Positions 33,917 through 41,330 of a DNA stretch of 64,000 nt are shown piece after piece. Position numbers and translations under genes: made by a program. How positions within the stretch are numbered: the first letter of the stretch is position 1; each line of letters starts with the position of its first letter. This stretch comes from Companilactobacillus jidongensis. Its GTDB lineage: Bacteria; Bacillota; Bacilli; Lactobacillales; Lactobacillaceae. The notes below the pieces were generated by a model that worked only from the letters and a program-made list of their open reading frames with translations, ran no database searches and was not told the origin of the DNA. Location of the stretch: assembly GCF_003946575.1 (NCBI RefSeq), contig NZ_RHOP01000012.1:1-64000 (forward strand). Direction: 5' to 3'.

Positions 33917-34954
33917 ATGGCAGATATTACAACTGAACCAACTAATAACACTAGCCAAGATGATCTGATGCCACCAACTCATGTACCTGTTGGATCGGAT
34001 TATGAACAATTAAAAATAGATTTGCCACTAGAGCAGCCTTTGATTTTCTATCTTGATGGATCGAAGGCTTTTTATTTGCCGCATGAAATGACTGATGACG
34101 AGAGTACTCATACCTTGCCACAATCAGTTGTAGATACTTTGACGAATAAGCGTATTTTCCAAGAGATATCAATTCGTCAAGGTCAATCGGGGATGTTCCA
34201 TTCGCCAATTTTGATTTTAACGAAGGATGGTCCTTTGGACATGTCTAACTATCTGGTTAGATTCGAGGGACGCGATGCTAGTGAAGCACCCATCTATTCT
34301 GATGAAGGATTTAATCGTATTCAAGCCAATCTAGGTAGAATTGATTGGTCACCTGAAGCAGTAATTGCTCAATCTGCAGGATATTACAAGAATGCTCATT
34401 TGGTTATTGAATCAACTGATCGAACCAAGATATTTACTACCTTGGACTTTTCAATCAATATCATTGCAAATGATGTTGCATTGCCACGTATTCTTGCATT
34501 CTACTCATCTGAATATCAACGCTTGCTATATCACATTAAGGAAATGCAAACATCTGCTGATCATCAACTTAGTTACTTACTAAATATGTATGCTGCAGTC
34601 ATTGTCGATTCACTTAACAATGTTCAAAAACAAATGGATGCTGTCAAAGCTGATTTGGATAAGAGTCTTAAAGATGGCAATGACAAGATTGATAATTATG
34701 TCGTTGATCAGAATAAGAAGCTCGACGCGACGAATGCGGAGATTACAACAGCACAAGGTAAGATGAATGACCTGGAGACGCAAATGCATGGTGACAACTT
34801 AGTTACGCTGGATGGACTATATTCGAACGTTCAAATTGGTATCAATACTGGGGAAATCGATCCGCATGTTAATGACGTTATTTTGGATTCTGATGTTTCA
34901 TCTAAAGTTGATGATTTAACTAATACTTTGACAGAAGGGACAGATGCTGAATGA
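33917..34954 (+). CDS. Baseplate upper protein, BppU-like
   Basis: 345 residues. The N-terminal domain (SIRQGQSGMFHSPILILTKD, YLVRFEGRDASEAPIYSDEG) resembles BppU N-domains that dock on Dit. A helical stretch (VDSLNNVQKQMDAVKADLDK) forms a likely trimeric stalk. The end ILDSDVSSKVDDL is the shared motif. AAGGAGAT upstream; overlaps the next gene by 4 bases. Confidence 0.83.
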   Translation: MADITTEPTNNTSQDDLMPPTHVPVGSDYEQLKIDLPLEQPLIFYLDGSKAFYLPHEMTDDESTHTLPQSVVDTLTNKRIFQEISIRQGQSGMFHSPILILTKDGPLDMSNYLVRFEGRDASEAPIYSDEGFNRIQANLGRIDWSPEAVIAQSAGYYKNAHLVIESTDRTKIFTTLDFSINIIANDVALPRILAFYSSEYQRLLYHIKEMQTSADHQLSYLLNMYAAVIVDSLNNVQKQMDAVKADLDKSLKDGNDKIDNYVVDQNKKLDATNAEITTAQGKMNDLETQMHGDNLVTLDGLYSNVQIGINTGEIDPHVNDVILDSDVSSKVDDLTNTLTEGTDAE

Positions 34955-35223
34955 ATGATCTCCAAAGAGTAGCCAACCTTATAGTTAAAATGCCGATTGG
35001 TATCAAGTATCGATTAATTAGTGGTGAATACAAAAAGATAAAAATTGATAAAGATAGTTATCAAGATGTTACAGCTGATTTAGTCAGTTATGAGAGCGCT
35101 AAGACGTTGATTCAGAAGTCTATTGACGAAATTGATACATCAGACAGTATCAGTGATTCAGTAGTATCTGACAAAATCGATTCACTGACAACTGAATTAA
35201 CCACTCAAACAGCAGCATCTTAA
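34951..35223 (+). CDS. Short baseplate protein with shared C-terminal motif
   Basis: 90 residues starting MNDLQRVANLIVKMPIGIKY and ending with ISDSVVSDKIDSL plus a Thr-rich tail. The ATG overlaps the BppU-like stop. Probably a small baseplate or fibre-attachment subunit. Confidence 0.68.
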   Translation: MNDLQRVANLIVKMPIGIKYRLISGEYKKIKIDKDSYQDVTADLVSYESAKTLIQKSIDEIDTSDSISDSVVSDKIDSLTTELTTQTAAS

Positions 35224-35243
35224 ATAATAGGAGGTAGATAAAT

Positions 35244-36446
35244 ATGGCAGAAAACTGGTTAACAAAAGTAGCTAGAATTGCAATTCGAGCTGCACAAGGT
35301 TTGACATGGACCGATAAGAACAATGAAGTTCAAGTTGCTAAACCTGAAGGGAAATCGAATTTGATTAATATTCAAAAGATTGTTGATGGAATTGGTAATG
35401 GTGGCGGAGACACAGGCGGTGGCGACAATCCTGACCATCCGTCAGCTGGTGCTGATTATTACGCAGGTAGTTTGGCCGATGGTGAAATCACAGAGAGAGA
35501 ATTATTGTGGCAAGGCAAGTCTGATCCGACTAAGACTACTAACGTTACATTGTTGAAGGATGTCGGAGCTAAATTTAATTCAGGAGGCGATGGTGCTTTT
35601 ATCCTTGTCCATTTGTTAAAAACGGTCATGACTGCTGGAGTTAAAGGCGCTACGTCAGAGGTTAAATTGAATTATGACGTTAACAATGTTGCTAAAGACG
35701 GATATTTCACTACTACATCATGCTATCCGATTTACATTCATGCATCTGATTTAGCAACTCATCAAGAGTTAGTTGTTCCGTTGAATGGTATTGGCGAGAA
35801 TTTGAGTGGTGTTAATGTCAAAGCACCAGAATTGCATATTAAATATAATGATGATAAGACTATCGACATAACTAGTGTTACAGGATATGACAATGATGGT
35901 GCAGAATCTGGTGCAACTGGTGCTAACTATGATGTTGTTTCCGATTTGATTACAACCTTTTCAACTCAAAATGCGATTGCACAATTACCATCATCAATTA
36001 ACTTTTTTACGGGATTGTCTAATGATGATATTCCATTGTCCGGAGTATCGGAATATTATGAAAATTCAATGGATGGATTAGAAGTATTTTTTGATGATTA
36101 TATGTATCAACTTGGAGATAATAATCGGGCACTCAGAACATATTTTGACGTTGTCCCTTCTTTTAGAATTCCAAAAGAGCAATTAGTTATTGGAAATACA
36201 ATAAATGTCCCATTCAATCAATGGAAAACAGGTTCAACAGTCGAATGGTGGGATAAGGAAAATTCTGGTGGTTGGACTGATAGAGGGCATTCATATCCGC
36301 AAAAGGGAAAGAAGAACGGACAGTTTTATGTAAAGATTATGGATAAATCTATAAATGTCTATTGTTCAAGGTTCACAATTGATACTTTGGGTAATTTATT
36401 TGAATATATTGCTAAGGTTGACAAAGTTACACCATATAAAATATAA
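35244..36446 (+). CDS. Probable tail fibre / receptor-binding protein
   Basis: 400 residues. A short N-terminal helical anchor (WLTKVARIAIRAAQGLTW), a Gly-rich hinge (GIGNGGGDTGGGDNP, about 51-65) and a large beta-rich C-terminal region. This layout and the position after BppU fit a host-recognition protein, but no receptor-binding family was recognised. AGGAGGTAG upstream. Confidence 0.65.
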   Translation: MAENWLTKVARIAIRAAQGLTWTDKNNEVQVAKPEGKSNLINIQKIVDGIGNGGGDTGGGDNPDHPSAGADYYAGSLADGEITERELLWQGKSDPTKTTNVTLLKDVGAKFNSGGDGAFILVHLLKTVMTAGVKGATSEVKLNYDVNNVAKDGYFTTTSCYPIYIHASDLATHQELVVPLNGIGENLSGVNVKAPELHIKYNDDKTIDITSVTGYDNDGAESGATGANYDVVSDLITTFSTQNAIAQLPSSINFFTGLSNDDIPLSGVSEYYENSMDGLEVFFDDYMYQLGDNNRALRTYFDVVPSFRIPKEQLVIGNTINVPFNQWKTGSTVEWWDKENSGGWTDRGHSYPQKGKKNGQFYVKIMDKSINVYCSRFTIDTLGNLFEYIAKVDKVTPYKI

Positions 36447-36463
36447 AAATTAGGAGGTAGGAT

Positions 36464-36892
36464 ATGAAAATTTCATTAGAATTAGATGACAATCGAAGCA
36501 TCATTGGTATCAATAATACCAATGAAAATGCTGCGGAAGCACAATCCAAATATGATGGCTGGACACTAGTTGAAAGTGATCCAGCCTTTTCTATCGATAA
36601 TATGTATTTGTGGACAGTTAGAGATTCGGATAATATTCTGGTTCATTCAGCAACAAATATGACGCCAGCAGAGGAATCGCAACAAAATTTCACAGCGTTA
36701 ACTATGCAAAATTTAGCAACATCTAAGTCAGTCAAAGAAGTCCAATCAGGTGTTACAGCCCTGACTCAAGCACAATTAGCTGATGCTCAAGATAAAGCTG
36801 ATCTAAAGAACGGAATGACTGAATTAACTAAGCAATTTGCAGCAATGCAATTACAATTAGCAACATCAACTAAAACTACGGAGGCAGAATAA
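36464..36892 (+). CDS. Tail accessory protein, DUF2977-like
   Basis: 142 residues. N-terminal beta part (MKISLELDDNRSIIGI, YDGWTLVESDPAFS), then coiled coil (VQSGVTALTQAQLADAQDKA). Small proteins of this form often precede XkdX genes in lactobacillar phages (recalled as DUF2977). AGGAGGTAGG upstream. Confidence 0.65.
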   Translation: MKISLELDDNRSIIGINNTNENAAEAQSKYDGWTLVESDPAFSIDNMYLWTVRDSDNILVHSATNMTPAEESQQNFTALTMQNLATSKSVKEVQSGVTALTQAQLADAQDKADLKNGMTELTKQFAAMQLQLATSTKTTEAE

Positions 36893-37023
36893 TGGTTAAT
36901 TTATTAAAGATGGAAATAGGTTGGGGAACACTTAAAGCAGAAGATATCGTAGGCTATGTTCCTATTGTTATTTCAAAAGATGATTACAAAGAGATCACTG
37001 GAGAAGATTACGTTGCTAGCTAG
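36892..37023 (+). CDS. XkdX-like small protein
   Basis: 43 residues. MEIGWGTLKAEDIVGYVP and ISKDDYKEITGEDY are the XkdX family pattern. Overlaps the previous stop (TAATGG). The stop codon is part of the following terminator stem. Confidence 0.85.
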   Translation: MVNLLKMEIGWGTLKAEDIVGYVPIVISKDDYKEITGEDYVAS

Positions 37024-37043
37024 TCGAGAGACTAGCTTTTTTT
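37019..37043 (+). terminator. Terminator between tail and lysis genes
   Basis: GCTAGTC-GAGA-GACTAGC followed by TTTTTTT. It would reduce read-through into the lysis cassette. Confidence 0.85.
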
Positions 37044-37065
37044 ATGCATAGAAAGAGGGTGAATT

Positions 37066-37371
37066 ATGCCACCACATTTTTTAATAATTCATACAATCGA
37101 AGATGCTGCTAGTGCTATTTCGATTATTGTGGCAATAGGGACAGCACTGGTATGGGTATTTAATAGATTAGTAATCAAGCCATTATCAGATTCTATGAAT
37201 CGATTATCTGATGAAATCAAGGATTTCAAGTCTGATTCTAAATTTGAGCATGATGAATTTAGGGGACATCTTGAAGAGCTTGACACTAAGATCCATGAGC
37301 ATGATGAAGATATTATTTCATTGCAAGAGAAGGTCCATACACTATTTAATAAGGGAGATAAATATGAATAA
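37066..37371 (+). CDS. XhlA-like membrane/coiled-coil lysis protein
   Basis: 101 residues. One N-terminal membrane helix (about 14-33, ASAISIIVAIGTALVWVF) followed by a charged coiled coil (NRLSDEIKDFKSDSKFEHDE). This resembles XhlA-type partners of holins. GAGGGTGA upstream; the 3' end overlaps the holin start by 8 bases. Confidence 0.7.
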   Translation: MPPHFLIIHTIEDAASAISIIVAIGTALVWVFNRLVIKPLSDSMNRLSDEIKDFKSDSKFEHDEFRGHLEELDTKIHEHDEDIISLQEKVHTLFNKGDKYE

Positions 37372-37588
37372 AAAATTATCATTAGATGTTCACTCAACGG
37401 TTTGGTGGGTATCAATTGTTTCGTTGATTGGTGTACTAGCTCAACAGGTTGGACATTTGTTTGGTTGGGAGATCACTGGCGAGCAATTGAATCAAATCAT
37501 GGCAATTGTTAATACGATTTTATCAATTGGCGGTGCGTTAGGGCTTGTTTATGACACGTCTAAGAAAGAGGATACGGAGGATAAGTAA
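37364..37588 (+). CDS. Holin
   Basis: 74 residues with two membrane helices (about 11-31 and 40-64) around a turn GWEITGEQ, and a charged tail KKEDTEDK. The class is like phi-LC3/LLH holins. It makes holes for release of the endolysin. Ribosome site AAGGGAG; the last base overlaps the endolysin ATG. Confidence 0.85.
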   Translation: MNKKLSLDVHSTVWWVSIVSLIGVLAQQVGHLFGWEITGEQLNQIMAIVNTILSIGGALGLVYDTSKKEDTEDK

Positions 37589-38712
37589 TGAAACGTAAAT
37601 TAGTTTATATTGTAAGTCTGCTGCTGGCAGGCTTATTTTTTTTCGGTAATCAAGTTGATGCAGCTAATACCGATATGGTTGATGTATCTAATCACAATGG
37701 GTATATGACTGCATCGAACTTTGTTGATATGCGCAACAATTACGGTGTTAAATCTGTTGTAACTAAAATCAGTGAGGGTACTTATTATCACGACTATACG
37801 GCAGCTAATAACATCTCAACTGCTCAAGCAGCAGGATTGTATATTAATGGATATCACTACGCTAAATATAAGACTGAGGCTCAAGCCATTGCGGAAGCTG
37901 ACTATGCTGGTACCTTGGCTAAACAAGATGGATTGCCGGTAGGTGCGGTATTGGTAGCTGACGTTGAAGATGGATCACAAGAAGGAATCACAAGAAGTCA
38001 GATGGATGCTAATAATGCTGCATTTATGAATCAAATTGCTAAATATGGATATCGTAGTGATGTCTATACGATGGGTTCCTGGATCAACAATAAGTTTCAT
38101 GTTAAAGATGGAACTGGTTGGGTAGCAAGTTATCCTTATAATGCTGCAGGTAAGAATTGGTATTCTGCTAATAATGGTTGGCAGTGGGGAAGTACCTATC
38201 AATTCCAGGGTAGCTATGGGAATTTTGATGTATCTCAACTCTATACGAATTTCTATACTGCTGATCAAACAGCACAAGTTGATCCACGTGCATCAATTAG
38301 TAATGTTGTTTCAGTTAAGGGAAATGACTATAAAGCATATGCAACATTTAATAGTAGAGGAATGGCCAATATTGGAACAAATGTCATTTCTGGGTCGGAT
38401 TGGATTTCAGCAAGTATCATCGCTGTGAATGACCGACCTTACTACGTAATTGGCGTTGACACGTTGATTCCACAGGCAAGTACGACCTTCAAGGATAAGC
38501 TAGTCATCAACTATCGATCTGATTATGGTGTTAATGCTTATAACTCAAAAGGACAAGTTATCAAAGATTCTAATCAAACGTTCAAAGGTGGTAGTGAGTG
38601 GAAGACTTCAGATAAGTTGACCAATGTTCCTAACATTGGATTGTGTTACAAGGTTGCTACCGATATGTATGTTCCTATTCAATATGCTCAGGGATCAGGT
38701 TTTAATGGTTAA
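37588..38712 (+). CDS. Endolysin, GH25 muramidase with signal peptide and SLAP-like modules
   Basis: 374 residues. Residues 1-25 are a signal peptide or signal anchor (LVYIVSLLLAGLFFFGNQVDA). Residues about 28-225 are a GH25 lysozyme with D32 in DVSNHNG and D125/E127 in VADVED. Residues about 231-370 hold two SLAP-like cell-wall modules (ISNVVSVKGNDYKAYATFNS...). Export by Sec would make lysis timing depend on the holin in the manner of SAR-type endolysins (inference). GGATAAGTA upstream. Confidence 0.93.
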   Translation: MKRKLVYIVSLLLAGLFFFGNQVDAANTDMVDVSNHNGYMTASNFVDMRNNYGVKSVVTKISEGTYYHDYTAANNISTAQAAGLYINGYHYAKYKTEAQAIAEADYAGTLAKQDGLPVGAVLVADVEDGSQEGITRSQMDANNAAFMNQIAKYGYRSDVYTMGSWINNKFHVKDGTGWVASYPYNAAGKNWYSANNGWQWGSTYQFQGSYGNFDVSQLYTNFYTADQTAQVDPRASISNVVSVKGNDYKAYATFNSRGMANIGTNVISGSDWISASIIAVNDRPYYVIGVDTLIPQASTTFKDKLVINYRSDYGVNAYNSKGQVIKDSNQTFKGGSEWKTSDKLTNVPNIGLCYKVATDMYVPIQYAQGSGFNG

Positions 38713-38843
38713 TGATATTTAAATATTCAAATATGCTAAATTGCTAGTATCAAATTTTTGCTCTAGTTGGTATATTAATTAGGCCTTCTATTTCTTATCT
38801 TACTCAATATCTATAAAAAACAGTGGTTTTCCATTCTGAAGGC

Positions 38844-38886
38844 AAAAAAGATCAACATCATTTATTTGGTGTTGATCTTTTTTATT
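38844..38886 (+). terminator. Terminator after the endolysin
   Basis: AAAAGATCAACA(T) pairs with (G)TGTTGATCTTTT across an 8-12-base loop, with T-runs on both strands. The 130 bases between the endolysin stop and this hairpin show no gene. Confidence 0.8.
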
Positions 38887-39028
38887 TTACAAATAATTGT
38901 TATTATTTGCTAAATTAATTTGTAGAAGTGGTGGCAACATAAGAAAAACTATATTGTCAAATCACTGATATACCGGTAAATAATGACACATATAGATGTA
39001 AATATTACTAATAGTTTTTTGTTATTAA

Positions 39029-39059
39029 TTGTGCAAATAGTTGCGTATGATGTTATACT
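39029..39059 (+). promoter_or_regulatory. Promoter of putative antitoxin RNA 1
   Basis: TTGTGC (39029), 19-base spacer and extended -10 TGTTATACT (39051-39059). Directed against the toxin-like gene at 39176. Confidence 0.55.
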
Positions 39060-39065
39060 TTTGTT

Positions 39066-39187
39066 GTACAAAAAAAGAGAAACGACTGTAACGTTTCTCT
39101 TTTGTAATTAGTTGTTTGAACAATGATAGCTTATTTTTATTTATTGTGGTGGTTTAACTTGGCAGAGTTAAATCACTATTTTTTTGA
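39066..39187 (+). ncRNA. Putative antisense antitoxin RNA 1
   Basis: Predicted from the promoter above to a strong hairpin (GTGGTTTAACT/AGTTAAATCAC, 39149-39176) followed by TTTTTTT. It would be complementary to the 3' UTR and stop region of the opposed toxin mRNA, the arrangement of SR4/bsrG and ratA/txpA. Not demonstrated; a length of about 120 bases is inferred. Confidence 0.5.
39073..39103 (-). terminator. Terminator of the leftward toxin mRNA
   Basis: AAAAGAGAAACG pairs with CGTTTCTCTTTT; read leftward the stem is followed by a run of seven T. Confidence 0.8.
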
Positions 39188-39316
39188 ATCTAGACCGTTG
39201 ATTGCTACAGCTAATCCAATTAGATTGATGATTAATTCACCAAATTGAATCAAGAGCTGTAGAGTATCGTGTACGCTTATGGTAATCCTTTCCGATAATG
39301 ATGATTTATTATTCAA
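39176..39316 (-). CDS. Holin-like type I toxin peptide
   Basis: 46 residues with TTG start (39316) after AGGGGTG at 7 bases. The pattern VHDTLQLLIQFGELIINLIG then LDSKK fits the putative holin-like toxin family (BsrG/TxpA relatives): a short N-terminus, a hydrophobic helix after QFG, and a basic end. Such peptides insert in the membrane and are silenced by antisense RNA. The + strand RNA gene opposite supports this. It is accessory DNA next to attR. Confidence 0.72.
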   Translation of the reverse strand: MNNKSSLSERITISVHDTLQLLIQFGELIINLIGLAVAINGLDSKK

Positions 39317-39517
39317 TAATAATCACCCCTTATAGTCCAATTTACCATTGCTTCAAACAATAAATATATTATACATTTTCATACGTGAATGATATATACA
39401 TAGCTTTATGTGAAACTCAGAGCAAACGGGTGTAAGTACTGGTAAACATGACATTAAGGGTATTATTTTTTTTTTAGGAATTAGCTTATTTTTAGTAAGA
39501 TTATGATTTAACGTCGT

Positions 39518-39733
39518 TTAATCTTTAAGTTCATCTATTCTTTTATTAACCATTTCTTGTATTTCAATTAAGTCATTAAGGTATTCATCATAATTTGTAG
39601 CGTCTGGTTTAGGATCCTTAGAAATAAAGCTTTTAGCTCTAGCCTTGTGTCTCAAATATCCCAGACGAACCTTATTATTCTCGTCCCATTTTTTGTTGGC
39701 TTTGATACGTGCTTCAGTTAACTTTTCTGTCAT
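39518..39733 (-). CDS. Small basic prophage protein, unknown
   Basis: 71 residues. RIKANKKWDENNKVRLGYLR is a pattern I recall from many small proteins in phages and mobile elements of lactic acid bacteria; the function is not known to me. TTAGGAGG upstream of the ATG. Leftward, opposite to the late operon, so probably a lysogenically expressed gene. Confidence 0.7.
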   Translation of the reverse strand: MTEKLTEARIKANKKWDENNKVRLGYLRHKARAKSFISKDPKPDATNYDEYLNDLIEIQEMVNKRIDELKD

Positions 39734-39860
39734 AATTTTCCTCCTAAATTAAATTCCATAATTTTAATATTATGGAAATGGATGTAATTATTATAAGAAT
39801 GATCAATAATATTTGAAGTATCCTCTTAGTAGTAAATTTCATAATATCAGAGTAAAGGCA

Positions 39861-39869
39861 TGTTATAAT
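39861..39869 (+). promoter_or_regulatory. Extended -10 promoter of putative antitoxin RNA 2
   Basis: TGTTATAAT, nearly the same as the TGTTATACT at 39051. No clear -35 at standard spacing. Confidence 0.45.
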
Positions 39870-39884
39870 TTGGATACACAAAGC

Positions 39885-39901
39885 AAGAGGCTTTGCCTCT
39901 T
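39885..39901 (-). terminator. Hairpin at the 3' end of toxin-like gene 2
   Basis: AAGAGGC-TTT-GCCTCTT. Read leftward it is followed by GCTTTG, so the T-run is weak. Confidence 0.5.
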
Positions 39902-39913
39902 ACCTTAGTGTCA

Positions 39914-40042
39914 TTACTTGAGCCTTGATGTAATATCAAGTATGTGGTCTATGATTTCCAGGATTACTGCAATTAATCCTAATTTGACTAACAACTTATT
40001 TTCATCATGGCTTTTTTGGTGCTTGCCTTTCACTCTTGCCAT
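39914..40042 (-). CDS. Small hydrophobic peptide, candidate type I toxin 2
   Basis: 42 residues: a basic, polar N-terminus (MARVKGKHQKSHDENK), a hydrophobic helix (LLVKLGLIAVILEIIDHILD) and a short basic end. The ATG at 40042 follows GAGAGGAG almost without spacing. The helix pattern LEIIDHILD loosely recalls Fst (LEMISRVLD). A rightward extended -10 faces it from its 3' side. A toxin role is inferred from form and layout. Confidence 0.5.
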   Translation of the reverse strand: MARVKGKHQKSHDENKLLVKLGLIAVILEIIDHILDITSRLK

Positions 40043-40060
40043 CTCCTCTCTACACTTATT

Positions 40061-40089
40061 ATAATACACTGGTAACAGTGTATAGTCAA
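40061..40089 (-). promoter_or_regulatory. Promoter with palindromic operator for peptide gene 2
   Basis: Leftward TTGACT (40089-40084), 17-base spacer and TATTAT (40066-40061). A perfect seven-pair palindrome TACACTG-GTAA-CAGTGTA (40065-40082) fills the spacer, so a repressor site is likely. Confidence 0.65.
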
Positions 40090-40162
40090 GGAAAATATCA
40101 ATATAAATGCTGTTTTATCAGTATTTGTATATAGTTGAATATAAATTTAAAGAGGTAATCTT

Positions 40163-40381
40163 ATGAATATAAAACAACTTAAAAAGAAGTATCAAGATCT
40201 ATATGACGCTGCTGATACTGAGTGTTCTAGAATATCTAAGAAACAAAAGAATGGTGATATACCAGTTCATATGGCAGCTGCTGAAATGTTTACTGTTATG
40301 GCTCAAAAGAATATGTATTTTGATTTCCTTTCAGATTTAGATGATTTAGAATTGGATAATAAAAAAACACAGAAATCATAA
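40163..40381 (+). CDS. Small prophage protein near attR, unknown
   Basis: 72 residues, helical and charged (MNIKQLKKKYQDLYDAADTE), ending KKTQKS. AAAGAGGTAATCTT precedes the ATG. It is divergent from peptide gene 2 and is the last prophage gene. It may regulate or accompany that unit, but nothing in the sequence proves this. Confidence 0.6.
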   Translation: MNIKQLKKKYQDLYDAADTECSRISKKQKNGDIPVHMAAAEMFTVMAQKNMYFDFLSDLDDLELDNKKTQKS

Positions 40382-40450
40382 GATTCCTGTGCAATAAATT
40401 TATTTAAAAAGTGTGACGTGTTTTTTCCTATTATATGTGAGCTTCTAAAA

Positions 40451-40468
40451 TGGCACACTTTTGGCACA
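40451..40468 (+). repeat. Putative integrase arm sites, right (TGGCACA x2)
   Basis: TGGCACACTTT-TGGCACA at 40451 and 40462, inside attR. They match the three copies at 2683-2728. Confidence 0.5.
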
Positions 40469-40505
40469 TCGAACGGCCTTAGCCATACAGCACCAACGAT
40501 GGTTT

Positions 40506-40522
40506 ACCCCGATCACCGGTAT
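40506..40522 (+). repeat. attR core
   Basis: Exact 17-base copy of attL (ACCCCGATCACCGGTAT). The rest of the tRNA is not repeated. A second partial match, GGTTTACCCCG, occurs at 2734-2744 inside the left end. Confidence 0.9.
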
Positions 40523-40556
40523 TACAAGAGTATAACTCTTAAATAGTCGAAATTAT

Positions 40557-40595
40557 AAAAGTCAGAACACTGATATATCAGTGTTCTGACTTTTT
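40557..40595 (+). terminator. Likely original terminator of the tRNA operon
   Basis: AAAAGTCAGAACACTGA pairs with TCAGTGTTCTGACTTTTT, a very strong hairpin 35 bases beyond attR. Before integration it would have followed tRNA-Leu(CAA). Confidence 0.85.
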
Positions 40596-40824
40596 GGTTT
40601 GTCCTTCAAATGTCGTAAAAAGATATTTTAAGCACTTATTGGGCACCTTTAACCAGTAACAATCGAACAATCAGATTTATTTTCAAGCAAATAAAAAAGC
40701 CGCCTGCTGAGAACAGACGACTCGGTATTACATAGTTGTATTTACGGGACCAATCCGTAAGTACACTTAAGTATAACACATTAATAACGTTTTTCATGTA
40801 TTAAAAAATAAATGTCGATAACTA
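40596..40824. other. Intergenic region without a recognised gene
   Basis: No convincing ORF. A hairpin made from AGCCGCCTGCTG and CAGACGACT with a leftward T-run (40692-40720), and TTACGG/CCGTAA (40741-40759), suggest terminators or a short leftward RNA. Confidence 0.4.
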
Positions 40825-40857
40825 TTGACTTAAAGTTAACTTCAAGTGCTTTAATAT
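40825..40857 (+). promoter_or_regulatory. MerR-type promoter/operator
   Basis: TTGACT (40825-40830), then the palindrome CTTAAAGTTAACTTCAAG (40829-40846), then a -10 near 40850-40857 at a stretched spacing of about 19-21 bases. This is the layout of MerR-family activated promoters with CTT..AGTTAACT..AAG operators. Confidence 0.65.
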
Positions 40858-40900
40858 TCTGTGTTAGGAAATATAAACTAATTGGAGGAAACTGTATAAT

Positions 40901-41218
40901 ATGAAAAAACAAACTGCAGGACAAGAACAACTTGGAGATTTCGCACCACAATTTGCTAAATTAAATGATGATGTTTTATTTGGTCAAGTATGGAGCAAGG
41001 AAAATGAACTATCAGCACATGACAGATCAATGATTACTATTGCAAGTATCATTTCTGCTGGAAATTTGGAACAATTAGATGCTCATTTAAGAATTGGTAA
41101 GAAGAATGGTATTACAAAGGAAGAGATTGTGGCTGAAATCACGCACTTATCATTCTATGCTGGATGGCCTAAGGCTTGGTCAGCATTTAACCGTGCAAAA
41201 GAAATTTGGACAGATTAA
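40901..41218 (+). CDS. Carboxymuconolactone decarboxylase (CMD) family protein
   Basis: 105 residues. LSAHDRSMITIASIISAGN and QLDAHLRIGKKNGITKEEI are the CMD fold. The CxxC of AhpD-type peroxidase members is absent (the helix reads ISAGNLEQLDAH), so a peroxidase role is unlikely. Proteins of this size act as lactonase/decarboxylase-like enzymes or in stress responses. Own MerR-type promoter, AATTGGAGGAAAC ribosome site and terminator. Confidence 0.88.
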   Translation: MKKQTAGQEQLGDFAPQFAKLNDDVLFGQVWSKENELSAHDRSMITIASIISAGNLEQLDAHLRIGKKNGITKEEIVAEITHLSFYAGWPKAWSAFNRAKEIWTD

Positions 41219-41230
41219 TATTTATATTAT

Positions 41231-41267
41231 GAGGTGGCTTAACTTATTGTTAAGTTGCCTTTTTTGT
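41231..41267 (+). terminator. Terminator after the CMD gene
   Basis: GGTGGCTTAAC...GTTAAGTTGCC followed by TTTTTTG. Confidence 0.8.
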
Positions 41268-41330
41268 TTCTGCAAATAATCAAGTGCATAGGTTATACTG
41301 TAAGAGGTATTTTGATTTTGGAGGAACCTT

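Larger units (their letters stand above)
2552..40522. mobile_element. Integrated siphovirus-type prophage, about 38 kb
   Basis: Bounded by 17-bp direct repeats of the tRNA-Leu 3' end. It contains integrase, CI/Cro-like switch, replication genes, an HK97-type head module, long-tail genes, baseplate, holin and endolysin in standard temperate siphovirus order. The structural genes checked by reading are open, so the prophage looks potentially complete. HNH next to TerS suggests cos packaging (family knowledge). Confidence 0.95.
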
